Shown piece by piece: positions 1 through 6,504 of a DNA stretch of 6,699 nt. The DNA lies in assembly GCA_018713755.1 (NCBI GenBank), contig DVOG01000046.1:1-6699 (forward strand), read 5' to 3'. How positions within the stretch are numbered: position 1 is the stretch's first letter; every line of letters starts with the position of its first letter. Below the pieces are notes generated by a model. The model saw only the letters and a program-made list of their open reading frames with translations, was not told where the DNA came from and searched no databases. Origin of the DNA: Candidatus Spyradosoma merdigallinarum. GTDB taxonomy: Bacteria; Verrucomicrobiota; Verrucomicrobiia; Opitutales; UBA953. The position numbers were made by a program, and so were the translations under genes.

Positions 1-52
1 CGATGAGAATGATGCCGCTCGTTTCTCGGTCCAGCCGCGAGACGAGATGCAT
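1..52 (-). other. RluA-type active-site signature in frame with folC; possible chimeric edge
   Basis: Read in the folC frame, these bases give MHLVSRLDRETSGIILI followed by a codon starting with G. The RluA family of rRNA pseudouridine synthases has the catalytic signature HRLDRxTSG(L/I)(L/I)(L/V)(I/V)AK, with the catalytic Asp in RLD. FolC has nothing comparable after its carbamylated-lysine region. Residues up to about 222 (VFSV) still read like FolC. The simplest explanations are a chimeric read or assembly join near base 50, or a chance match in an otherwise genuine FolC. Only 17 codons are visible, so this cannot be settled here. Confidence 0.45.
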
Positions 53-742
53 CGTCGCGCCGCCGCGCCATTCCCGCACGGAGAAGACCTCCGCGCGGCG
101 TTCCCGCGCCGTCGCGCGGATTTCGCGCTCCGCCTCTTCCGGCATAAGCCCGACGACGACGGGAACGCCCGGCTTGACGATGCCGGCCTTTTCCCGCGCG
201 ATCTCCGCGAGCGTGTTCCCGAGCATTTCCGTGTGATCCAGCCCGACGGAGGTGACGACGCTGACGGCGGGAACGACGATGTTCGTCGCGTCGAGCCGCC
301 CGCCCAGCCCGGTTTCGACGACGGCCGCGCCGCAGCGCTCCCGCGAAAAATGCCGAAACGCCGCGGCCGTCATCAGTTCGAAGAACGAAGGAAAATCCTC
401 GTCTCCCGGTTTGCCGAAGCGCGCGGCCGCGGCGAGCAGCGCGTCCGTCTCCGCGCAGATTTCTTCGTCGGAAAGCGGCGCGCGGTTCACCTGGACGCGT
501 TCGCCGAGCTTGAGCAGGTGCGGCGAGGTGTAGAGCCCGACGCGCAGTCCGTGCGCGCGCAGAATGCTTTCGAGCATCGCCGCCGTCGAGCCTTTCCCGT
601 TCGTTCCCGCGATGTGGACGGTCGGGAAATCGTTTTGCGGATTCCCGACGGCGTCGGCGAGCAGGCGCATTCGGTCGATGCCGAATTTGCTCCCGTGGTT
701 TCTGAGCGCGCAAAGCCGCTGGATTTTTTCCGCCGTCGTCAT
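1..742 (-). CDS. folC: Folylpolyglutamate synthase / dihydrofolate synthase, 3' part cut by window edge
   Basis: This cytoplasmic Mur-ligase-like enzyme uses ATP to add glutamate to dihydropteroate and to tetrahydrofolates, making and retaining folates. About 247 codons are present of a family that is usually about 420. Visible motifs are the P-loop GTNGKGST (residues 46-53), YTSPHL (71-76), ERVQVN (81-86), the FFELMTAAAF stretch (120-129), VVETGLGGRLDATN (141-154), TSVGLDHTEMLG (164-175) and REKAGIVKPG (183-192), whose Lys185 is at the family's carbamylated lysine. The chosen ATG at 742 gives the usual 45 residues before the P-loop. An in-frame ATG at 769 would add nine residues (MLSEIFFQN). 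No Shine-Dalgarno precedes either start. The gene is divergent from hemW across 128 nt. The last 17 readable codons (52 down to 1) look like an RluA signature instead of FolC, so the end of this CDS may not belong to the gene. Confidence 0.93.
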   Translation of the reverse strand, partial: MTTAEKIQRLCALRNHGSKFGIDRMRLLADAVGNPQNDFPTVHIAGTNGKGSTAAMLESILRAHGLRVGLYTSPHLLKLGERVQVNRAPLSDEEICAETDALLAAAARFGKPGDEDFPSFFELMTAAAFRHFSRERCGAAVVETGLGGRLDATNIVVPAVSVVTSVGLDHTEMLGNTLAEIAREKAGIVKPGVPVVVGLMPEEAEREIRATARERRAEVFSVREWRGGATMHLVSRLDRETSGIILI

Positions 743-822
743 GTTCTGAAAAAAAATTTCGGAAAGCATACGCTTTCCCGCGCTATTTTTGAATCGGGAA
801 TTTGCGCCGCGCGGGAATGCGC

Positions 823-834
823 TTTTTTTTTTTT
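823..834. repeat. Homopolymer tract T12
   Basis: Twelve consecutive T lie just upstream of hemW in an otherwise GC-rich sequence, preceded by GCGC and followed by CTTGG. As A12 on the minus strand it would sit upstream of folC, where an A-tract could bend DNA or act as an UP-like element. No gene ends upstream on the plus strand and no strong stem precedes the run, so it is not a terminator. Its length may vary between cells or be miscalled in assembly. Confidence 0.7.
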
Positions 835-835
835 C

Positions 836-863
836 TTGGAAAGCGCGTCGCGCCGCGGAAAAC
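836..863 (+). promoter_or_regulatory. Weak candidate promoter for hemW, near-leaderless
   Basis: A -35-like TTGGAA (836-841, 4/6 to consensus) is followed after 16 nt by a -10-like GAAAAC (858-863, 3/6). Only 7 nt separate the -10 from the ATG at 871, so transcription would begin at or next to the start codon. The match is poor by itself. It is listed because the gene at 4867 has a better promoter in the same geometry and because no Shine-Dalgarno is present. Confidence 0.2.
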
Positions 864-870
864 TGTGCGC

Positions 871-2064
871 ATGAGCGAGGCGCAGACAGAAAGCTCCGCG
901 CGCGGGAACGCGGTTCCGCTGGGGATTTACGTTCACGTTCCTTTTTGCGGAACGGCGTGCGACTACTGCGCGTTTTACCGCGAGGAGCCGCGGCGTGCGT
1001 CGATCGACGCGTGGCTCGCCGGCGTCGAGCGCGAATTGCGGCTTGTGCCGTTCCCGCGCGAGGCGGAGACGTTTTTCATCGGAGGCGGGACGCCCGGCGT
1101 GCTTTCGGCGAAAGATTTCGGGCGGCTTGTGGAGGCGCTCGTCGCGGCGAACGGCGGGCGCGTTCCCGCGGAATGGACGGTCGAATTCGCTCCCGCGACG
1201 GTCAAGGCGGACAAGCTGCGGACGCTGCGCGCGCTCGGCGCGAACCGGATTTCGCTCGGCGTGCAGTCCTTCGACGCGGGAACGCTCGCCCTGCTGGGGC
1301 GGCGGCATTCGCCGAAGCAGATTTTTTCCGCGGCGGAAACGCTGCGCGCGTCCGGCTTCGGGAACGTGAATTTCGATCTGATTTTTTCCGTTCCCGGAGA
1401 AAATCCGTTGCGCTGGACGAGCGATTTGGAAACGGCCCTCGCGCTCGCGCCGGAACATCTTTCCGCCTACTGCCTGATTTTGGAGGAAGACGCTCCGCTG
1501 CTTTCGCGGCTGAAAAACGCCGGACGCTTCGATTCCGCGGAAAAGTCGCCGGAGCGCGAGGCGGAGCTTTATCTCGAAACCTGGGCGAGGCTCGCCGCGG
1601 CGGGCTACGAGCAGTATGAAGTCGCCAATCACGCGAAAAAAGGCCGCGCATGCATCCATAATTTGAATACATGGAAGATGGCGGAATGGCTCGGCTACGG
1701 GCCTTCCGCGGCGTCGCAGTGCGGCGGGCGGCGTTTCCGCAATCCCGCGAATCTCGGCGTGTGGCTGGACGGGCTGACGGAGGGCGTTCCCGCGCGCGAG
1801 GACGTCGAGCGGCTCTCGCCGCGGAAACTTTTCGAGGACGCTGTGATTTTCGGACTGCGGTTGGCGCGGGGATTCGACGTCGCGGAGCTTTCGCGCAGGT
1901 TCGGCGTTCCCGCGCCGGCGGCTCTCGCTGCGCTCGGCGGCGCGCTGCGGAGCGAAGGTTATCTCGAAGCGGCGTTCCCGGAAAACATTTGGCGTCCGAC
2001 GAAGCGTGGGCTGCTCGTCGCGGACGCCGTCGCGCTGGAAGCGCTGCGCGCGTTCGGCGATTAG
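871..2064 (+). CDS. hemW: HemW-type radical SAM heme chaperone
   Basis: HemW is a cytoplasmic radical-SAM protein related to coproporphyrinogen dehydrogenase HemN. Family members characterised elsewhere bind and deliver heme and do not oxidise coproporphyrinogen. The 397-residue protein has IYVHVPFC with the cluster motif CxxxCxxC (C26, C30, C33), followed by Ala-Phe; HemN has a further Cys at that second position (CxxxCxxCxC), so this favours HemW. Other motifs are FFIGGGTP (68-75), TVEFAP (103-108, usually E-x-N-P), NRISLGVQSF (125-134), FDLIFSVPGE, HNLNTWKMAEWLGYGPSAAS (263-282) and a C-terminal winged-helix-like HemN_C region (FEDAVIFGLRLARGFD and TKRGLLVADAV). Length is typical. I chose ATG 871 over in-frame ATG 802 because the extra 23 residues are poly-Phe and basic residues outside the family fold. 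It is divergent from folC and converges on the peptide transporter with a 28-nt gap. Older annotations may call it HemN; the missing fourth Cys argues against that. Confidence 0.93.
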   Translation: MSEAQTESSARGNAVPLGIYVHVPFCGTACDYCAFYREEPRRASIDAWLAGVERELRLVPFPREAETFFIGGGTPGVLSAKDFGRLVEALVAANGGRVPAEWTVEFAPATVKADKLRTLRALGANRISLGVQSFDAGTLALLGRRHSPKQIFSAAETLRASGFGNVNFDLIFSVPGENPLRWTSDLETALALAPEHLSAYCLILEEDAPLLSRLKNAGRFDSAEKSPEREAELYLETWARLAAAGYEQYEVANHAKKGRACIHNLNTWKMAEWLGYGPSAASQCGGRRFRNPANLGVWLDGLTEGVPAREDVERLSPRKLFEDAVIFGLRLARGFDVAELSRRFGVPAPAALAALGGALRSEGYLEAAFPENIWRPTKRGLLVADAVALEALRAFGD

Positions 2065-2092
2065 CGCGGGAACGGCGAGCGACGGGCGGCGC

Positions 2093-3739
2093 TCACGCGT
2101 TCATGTCTTTCCAGCGTTTCGCGAGGCGGGAGAAAATCACGAGCGCGATCGCGGAAAGCACGCCGATTGCCGCGAACGGGAGCCAGACCGTGAGATTCGG
2201 CGCGTAGGTGTTCCACAGCAGCGTTGTCGCTTCTTCCGCGGAGCAGCCGAGCAGCTTTTCCAGCGCGGGCATCGCTTCGTTGCGGCTGATGCCGAGCGTC
2301 GCCTCGAGCTCGCTCACGCTGTCGAAGAAGGGACGCCAGGCGACGCCTTTCTTCTCCGCGATGAAGCGCAGCGCGAGCGTCGCCTTTTCGCCGACGTTCC
2401 CGTAGATGAAGCCGGCGAGCTTGGCGCCGACGAAAATGCCGACGCCGACGGGAATGTTGATGTAGGCGAGGTAGACGCCTTTTTTGTCGGGCGGCGCGAT
2501 TTCGGAAAGGTACTGCGATTTTTTCGGTCCCGTGAACATTTCGCCGAGCGAGAAGAACACGACGCCGAGCAGAAAGAACCACGCATTCTGCGTGTAGCCC
2601 GCGACGACGACGCCGATCGTCGCCATGATCATGCCGAAGACCATGGCGTCGAGCGTGCGCATTTTTCGCGTGATCCAGGAAACGCCGACGACGCCGATGA
2701 TGATGAACGTCGCGTTCGCGCTGATGAGCACGGCCTGCGGCACGCGCAGCGTTCCCGCGGGGGACGTTTCGACGAGAAATTGCGAGATGCTTGCGGGAAG
2801 AATGCTGTTCGCGGCGGCGGCGACGTTCGCGCTCGAGACCCAGTCTTCGAGGAAGTTCGGCTGCAGATCCCAAAGCTGGAACATCATCAGCCAGAAGCCG
2901 GACATGATGAGAATCCACGCGAGCAGGCGCGGCTGAAAAATGTCGCGGATCGCGTTGACGAGCACGCGTCCGATGCTGAGCGTTTTCGACGCGCCCGACG
3001 GCGTGTCTTTGAAGAAAAGCAGCGGCAGGAAATTGATCAGAATCATGCCCGCGGAAACCATGAAGACGAGCCGCCAGCGCTCGGCGGAATTCGCCTCGCC
3101 GAGCGTTCCCGCCATGAAGTTTTCCGAAAGGAAAACGACGGGAATGTAGTGCCCGACGAGCGCTCCGATGTTGACGACCCAGTAGAAAACGCCCCAGCCG
3201 AGCGAGGATTTGTCCCGCGGGAGCGTGTGCGAGAGCGCGCCCTGGATGCCGGGCTTGAACAGCGCCGATCCCGTTGCGAAGACGGTGATGCCCGTGATGA
3301 ACCCGATGTAGTTCCCGTTCACGCCGTCGATGCCGAGCGTTCCCGCGAGCGCGTCGAGCGCGGAAAGATCGCGCAGGAAAGCCATCAGCAGGTAGCCCGC
3401 CGACATCGTCGCGACGGAAATCACCATCATTTTCTTGTAGCCGTAGCGGTCCGCGAATCCGCCGGTGATGATCGGCAGAAAGCACTGGATGATCGCCCAC
3501 CACGCGTAAAGCGTGCCCTTGGCGGACGCCGTCAGATGAAGCCCGCCGACGTTGTCCGCCTGCATGATGTAAATCGGCGCGACGACGCGCACGCTGTTGT
3601 AGGCGAGCCGCTCCATCATTTCGATGAAGTTCAGCTCGAAGAACGGCGTCAGCCAGGAAGAGGAACTTTTCTGCGCGGGCGCGTCTTTCGCGGGAACGGC
3701 GGATGCCGGCGGCGTTTCAGGGGACGTGGAGTCGGACAT
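2093..3739 (-). CDS. POT/PTR-family proton-coupled peptide transporter (MFS)
   Basis: This 548-residue inner-membrane protein belongs to the major facilitator superfamily, proton-dependent oligopeptide transporter branch, so it probably imports di- and tripeptides with protons. Evidence: a hydrophilic Ser/Pro/Ala N-terminus (1-28); the ExxER motif of helix 1 as E40-MM-E43-R44; MFS motif A GGFADRYGYKK (93-103); GSALFKPGIQG (157-167) carrying the helix-4 lysine; the PTR2 signature FYWVVNIGALVGHYIP (185-200); and GEMFTGPKKSQYLSEIAP (399-416), matching the family's helix-10 region. About a dozen hydrophobic segments are apparent. A roughly 55-residue hydrophilic helical stretch (456-512) precedes the last helix, longer than in minimal POT proteins but present in some relatives, as I recall. 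Substrate is not provable from sequence. The ATG at 3739 has no Shine-Dalgarno. It lies 97 nt downstream of the metal transporter on the same strand, with its own probable promoter between them. Confidence 0.85.
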   Translation of the reverse strand: MSDSTSPETPPASAVPAKDAPAQKSSSSWLTPFFELNFIEMMERLAYNSVRVVAPIYIMQADNVGGLHLTASAKGTLYAWWAIIQCFLPIITGGFADRYGYKKMMVISVATMSAGYLLMAFLRDLSALDALAGTLGIDGVNGNYIGFITGITVFATGSALFKPGIQGALSHTLPRDKSSLGWGVFYWVVNIGALVGHYIPVVFLSENFMAGTLGEANSAERWRLVFMVSAGMILINFLPLLFFKDTPSGASKTLSIGRVLVNAIRDIFQPRLLAWILIMSGFWLMMFQLWDLQPNFLEDWVSSANVAAAANSILPASISQFLVETSPAGTLRVPQAVLISANATFIIIGVVGVSWITRKMRTLDAMVFGMIMATIGVVVAGYTQNAWFFLLGVVFFSLGEMFTGPKKSQYLSEIAPPDKKGVYLAYINIPVGVGIFVGAKLAGFIYGNVGEKATLALRFIAEKKGVAWRPFFDSVSELEATLGISRNEAMPALEKLLGCSAEEATTLLWNTYAPNLTVWLPFAAIGVLSAIALVIFSRLAKRWKDMNA

Positions 3740-3757
3740 AGGCGTGATGTGCGGTCA

Positions 3758-3799
3758 GGGGAAAAAACTTGAAAATTCAGCGTAGCAGATTTTTTCCCC
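3758..3799. repeat. Perfect 10-bp inverted repeat around the transporter promoter -10
   Basis: Arms GGGGAAAAAA (3758-3767) and TTTTTTCCCC (3790-3799) are perfect complements separated by 22 nt. A small nested dyad TGAA-AA-TTCA (3770-3779) lies in the loop. One arm falls in the promoter spacer and the other just past the predicted start site, so the dyad straddles the -10. It could be an operator, or an RNA hairpin if transcription starts upstream of both arms. It lacks the layout of a Rho-independent terminator, because each T-run is followed by CCCC inside the stem and not by open single strand. Confidence 0.6.
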
Positions 3800-3808
3800 G
3801 CAAGGCAA
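3779..3808 (-). promoter_or_regulatory. Candidate promoter for the peptide transporter gene
   Basis: On the minus strand, TTGCCT (3808-3803) matches the -35 consensus at 4/6. After 18 nt it is followed by TACGCT (3784-3779), a 3/6 match preceded by TGC, which forms an extended -10. Transcription would start near 3772 and give a leader of about 33 nt. The -10 lies inside the loop of the 10-bp inverted repeat 3758-3799. Sequence match only; no start site is known. Confidence 0.35.
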
Positions 3809-3836
3809 GCGCGGCGTTCCCGCGCGCGTTCGACGC

Positions 3837-4775
3837 TCAAGATTTCCGCGCGGGAACGCCGGCGCCGGAATCCGCGGATTTCTGCGGCTCGATGTGAATC
3901 GTCGTCTCGATGCCGAGCTCCCGTTCGACGGCGCGTTCGATTTCGGTCCCGCAACGGTGCGCTTCGATCAGCGGCGTTTCAGGCGCGAGGCGGATGTGAA
4001 ACGTGATTTCGCGGTGCGCGCCGTAGTCGTGCAGGTGGAAATGATGAAGGCTCAAGTCGCTTTTCCCGCTGACGCGCTGCGCGATTTCGAGGATGGCTTT
4101 TTTCGTTTCCTCGGGAACGGCTTCTCCGAGCAGCTTGTTCCCCGCGTCGCGGAGCACGACCCACGCGAGGCGCAGCAGCATCAGCCCGACGAGAGCGCCG
4201 AGCGCTCCGTCCATCCACCAGACTTTTTCTCCGAAAATGTAGGAGACGAGCATCCCGGCGAGAATGATCACGGAGCTCAGCGCGTCGCTCCGGTGATGGT
4301 AGCCGTCCGCGCGCAACGAGGTCATGCCCGTTTTCCGCGCCAGGCGGAAAGCGTACTGCGCCATCGCTTCCTTCACGACGACGGTCGCGATCATCGCCGA
4401 ACATCCGAGCGCGCCGAATTTCGCCGTCTCTCCGTCGAGAATTTTTTCGATGCCGCCGCGGACGAATTCGAAGCCGACGGCGGCGAGCATCATGCCGATG
4501 ACGACGGAGGCGATCAGCTCCGCGCGCCCGTGCCCGAACGGGTGTTCCTCGTCGGCGGGCTTTTCCGAAATTTTCAGCCCGATGATCAGCACGATCGACG
4601 AAAGACTGTCGGAAAGCGTGTGCCAGGCGTCGGCGACGATCGCGATCGAGCCCGTGACGGACCCGACGAAAAACTTGAACGCCGCAAGCGCGATGTTGCC
4701 CCAAATCGCGATGTGTCCCTCGCTCTTCGCCCAGCGCATGTTCGAGCGCGCCGTCTGTTCTTGTTCGGAATTCAT
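3837..4775 (-). CDS. Cation diffusion facilitator (CDF) metal efflux transporter
   Basis: This 312-residue inner-membrane antiporter would export divalent cations (Zn2+, or possibly Cd, Co, Ni, Fe or Mn) against protons. Six membrane segments are apparent at about residues 22-40, 44-68, 84-104, 122-144, 163-183 and 187-208. The transport site is ADAWHTLSD in helix 2 (H52, D56) and ADGYHHRSD in helix 5 (H160, D164). The HxxxD/HxxxD pairing is typical of zinc-preferring CDFs, whereas E. coli YiiP has Asp at the first helix-2 position. Other family features are HPFGHGRAEL (78-87) and a cytoplasmic ferredoxin-like C-terminal domain (about 210-298) with HHFHLHDYGAHREITFHI, EAHRCGTEIE and IHIEP. 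The frame stays open far upstream to 5786, but that part is antisense to the 4867 gene. The ATG at 4775 fits the family N-terminus and length. It is divergent from the 4867 gene across 91 nt and upstream of the peptide transporter on the same strand. The metal is an inference. Confidence 0.92.
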   Translation of the reverse strand: MNSEQEQTARSNMRWAKSEGHIAIWGNIALAAFKFFVGSVTGSIAIVADAWHTLSDSLSSIVLIIGLKISEKPADEEHPFGHGRAELIASVVIGMMLAAVGFEFVRGGIEKILDGETAKFGALGCSAMIATVVVKEAMAQYAFRLARKTGMTSLRADGYHHRSDALSSVIILAGMLVSYIFGEKVWWMDGALGALVGLMLLRLAWVVLRDAGNKLLGEAVPEETKKAILEIAQRVSGKSDLSLHHFHLHDYGAHREITFHIRLAPETPLIEAHRCGTEIERAVERELGIETTIHIEPQKSADSGAGVPARKS

Positions 4776-4784
4776 GAGCCGCAA

Positions 4785-4813
4785 AAGATGAGCCGCGGCG
4801 TTCCCGCGCGCAA
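4785..4813 (-). promoter_or_regulatory. Weak candidate promoter for the CDF gene
   Basis: On the minus strand, TTGCGC (4813-4808) and CATCTT (4790-4785) are 17 nt apart. Both are about 3/6 matches to consensus. The -10 ends 9 nt before the ATG at 4775, so the transcript would be nearly leaderless. The spacer contains one copy of the abundant CGGGAAC motif. Too weak to rely on alone. Confidence 0.2.
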
Positions 4814-4829
4814 CGAGAAAAACTTTGCG

Positions 4830-4858
4830 TTGCCAGCGTCGGCGCGTTGCGGGAAAAT
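4830..4858 (+). promoter_or_regulatory. Candidate promoter for the 4867 gene, leaderless
   Basis: TTGCCA (4830-4835, 5/6 to the -35 consensus) is followed after exactly 17 nt by GAAAAT (4853-4858, 4/6 to the -10 consensus). The -10 ends 8 nt before the ATG at 4867, so the expected start is about 1-2 nt before the initiation codon. This is the best promoter match in the window and would produce a leaderless mRNA, in keeping with the missing Shine-Dalgarno. Confidence 0.4.
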
Positions 4859-4866
4859 CGCCTGCC

Positions 4867-6426
4867 ATGCCGCAACAAGAGTCCGAACAACAAGACGTTC
4901 CCGAGGAAAACTTTTCCGAAAACGCCGCCGCGGAGGCATCCGTTGCCGACGTTCCCGAAAAGGAAAACGCCGCAGCCGACGTCCCCGCGGATCCCCTCGC
5001 CGCGCTTTTCGTGCTGGCCGCGCGCGAACCTGCCGCGGGAATGCCCGCGCCCGATTCCGAAGACGAAATTGCGGAAATCTTGCGGCGGAAGCGGAGGAAC
5101 GGGCTTTCGCTCGCGGATGCGGCGCGCGCCGTGCTCGCGGCCGGGCCGGACATTTCCGCGCCGGAGCCGGTTTGGGAAAATCCGGAAGCGGACACGGAGA
5201 AATCCCGAATGCGCAAATTCGCCGCGGCGGAAAGTCTCGGCGCGGCGTTCCCGCCCGCGAGCGAGGCGCTGAAGGGCGACGCGGGTCGGATTTCCGCCGC
5301 GAAATGGTCCGCGCGCTGGCAGAACGTCGCGGAATCGGCGGCGCGGAATTTCATCGATGCGGCGGGAACTCTCGTCGGGGCTGCGGCGGATTTTTCCGCG
5401 GCGACGGGGCTGTTCCCGCCCGACGGCTCGCTCGGCGCGCTGGAGCGGCTGGCGAAGCTCGTCGGCGCGCTGGTCGCCGTGCGCGGCGAAGATCCGCGCC
5501 TGATGTTCGGCGACGCCGCCGGAAAAAATCTTGAGGAACTGCGCGCCGCGACGCAGCTCGCGGAGAGCCTCGGGCGGCACCGGGAGCTGCTTTCGCTGGC
5601 GTATCCGGAAAGCGCGAGCGGCGACGAGCGGCTCGAGGCCTGGCTGAAGCTGTGGAACGACGCGGAGATTTCCCGCGCGTTCGCGCGCTGGCGGAAGCGG
5701 CGCCAAGTCGTCCGCTCGCTGCGGGAACTCGCCGGCGGCGCGAAGGAGACGCCGCTCGACCCGCGCGTCGACCTCGGCAATCTCATTGCGCTGCGCGAGA
5801 GCCGGAAAGAGTTTTCCGAAAAATATTCCGTGGTCGCCGCGGCGTTCCCGTCGTTTTTCGACGGAAGCGGGCTTCGCGATGCGCGGAAACGGCTCGACGC
5901 GCTGGAAAAAGCGCGAGCGGGAACGGCGGCGGCGCTGGCGCGCTTGGAAAATCTTCCCGAAAAGCGCGATGCGTGGGCGAGCGTTTTCGCGCGCTGGCTC
6001 GGCGGGAACGAAGCGGCGTTCGCCGCCGGCGGAGAGATCGAAAAGGCGCTGGTTGCCCTGAAAGCCGCGCTCGAGGGTTTCAGCGCTCGTCGGGCGGAAT
6101 TCGTCGCCGCGGCGGGAACGGAGCTTTCTCCGGAAGAAACGGAAAGCCCCGCGGCGGCGGCAGCGTTCGTTCGCCGTCTGCTGGAAGCGCGCGGGAGCTG
6201 GCGCGCCGTCTGCGAATGGAACGCTGCGGCGCTCGGAGCGGAACGGCGCGGGATGGCTTCCTTCGCCGAGGCCGTTCGCGCGGGAACGCTGGCCCCGGAG
6301 CGGGCGAAAACCGTTTTCGAGGCGCGTTATTGCCGGCGTTGGGCAGAGGCCGTGCTCGCCTCAGAGCCCGAGACGGCGCGTCGGTTCGCCGCCGCCGCGC
6401 GGGAGGGCGGCGTTCCCGAGAATTAA
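4867..6426 (+). CDS. Alanine-rich helical protein of unknown function, similar to the helical insert of DUF4011/DUF3320 helicases
   Basis: I do not recognise this 519-residue protein as a named gene. Residues 1-45 are acidic, Glu/Ala/Pro-rich and probably disordered. Residues 60-130 contain short helices with a basic patch (RRKRR, 73-77). Residues 145-515 are almost entirely Ala/Glu/Arg/Leu-rich and helical. There is no signal peptide, membrane segment, Walker A or B motif, or obvious catalytic motif. Several stretches (RFARWRKRRQ-like 270-280, then LIALRESRKEF; SWRAVCEWNAAALGAERRGMASFAEAVRAG at 444-473; RWAEAVLASEPETARRF at 491-507) recall the long helical segment between the motor motifs of DUF4011/DUF3320 superfamily 1 helicases. 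That likeness is from memory. The protein stops just where those helicases continue with an F-x5-hE-x-I-x2-F type segment. ATG 4867 was chosen over an in-frame TTG at 4825 because it sits directly after the candidate promoter. It is followed by the SDR gene after 78 nt on the same strand. Confidence 0.8.
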   Translation: MPQQESEQQDVPEENFSENAAAEASVADVPEKENAAADVPADPLAALFVLAAREPAAGMPAPDSEDEIAEILRRKRRNGLSLADAARAVLAAGPDISAPEPVWENPEADTEKSRMRKFAAAESLGAAFPPASEALKGDAGRISAAKWSARWQNVAESAARNFIDAAGTLVGAAADFSAATGLFPPDGSLGALERLAKLVGALVAVRGEDPRLMFGDAAGKNLEELRAATQLAESLGRHRELLSLAYPESASGDERLEAWLKLWNDAEISRAFARWRKRRQVVRSLRELAGGAKETPLDPRVDLGNLIALRESRKEFSEKYSVVAAAFPSFFDGSGLRDARKRLDALEKARAGTAAALARLENLPEKRDAWASVFARWLGGNEAAFAAGGEIEKALVALKAALEGFSARRAEFVAAAGTELSPEETESPAAAAAFVRRLLEARGSWRAVCEWNAAALGAERRGMASFAEAVRAGTLAPERAKTVFEARYCRRWAEAVLASEPETARRFAAAAREGGVPEN

Positions 6427-6504
6427 AATTTGCCTTGCGGGAACGCCCGAAATCGGGGACACTGCGTGCGTTTTTCCAATCATTTTCATCAACGCTTCAG
6501 AACT

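Larger units (their letters stand above)
743..870. other. Divergent intergenic region folC/hemW
   Basis: This 128-nt gap separates two divergent genes and must hold both promoters. It contains a T12 run (823-834), a 6-bp inverted repeat TTCCCG (775-780) / CGGGAA (795-800) with a 14-nt loop, and several near copies of the abundant GCGGGAA motif but no exact one. An ATG at 802 is in frame with hemW, but the extension would be read through the T-run as poly-Phe, so I treat it as non-coding. I could not place a convincing folC promoter. Confidence 0.6.

Noticed and set aside
802..870. Earlier in-frame start for hemW
   Set aside because: The extension is encoded across the T12 run as poly-Phe and precedes the family's normal N-terminus, and the candidate promoter lies inside it.
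739..1659. Minus-strand open frame of 306 codons over hemW
   Set aside because: It is antisense to HemW's radical-SAM core and has no domain signature.
2065..2092. Bidirectional terminator between convergent hemW and the peptide transporter gene
   Set aside because: The 28-nt gap shows no stable stem and no T-run on either strand.
2006..3772. Long plus-strand open frame of 588 codons
   Set aside because: It is antisense to the peptide transporter, whose frame shows clear POT motifs. The translation is Arg/Asp/Glu/His-rich with no recognisable domain, typical of stop-poor antisense frames in GC-rich DNA.
3809..3825. Hairpin GCGCG-loop-CGCGC downstream of the CDF gene as a Rho-independent terminator
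   Set aside because: The stem is only 5 bp, no T-run follows in the direction of transcription, and the loop is simply a copy of the dispersed GTTCCCG motif.
3894..5534. Plus-strand open frame of 546 codons
   Set aside because: Its first part is antisense to the CDF gene and the rest is out of frame with the 4867 gene. The composition is extremely Arg-rich and no family is visible.
4776..5786. N-terminal extension of the CDF frame up to a start at 5786
   Set aside because: The extra 337 codons are antisense to the 4867 gene and Ser/Arg/Ala low-complexity. CDF proteins of this type start close to the ATG at 4775.
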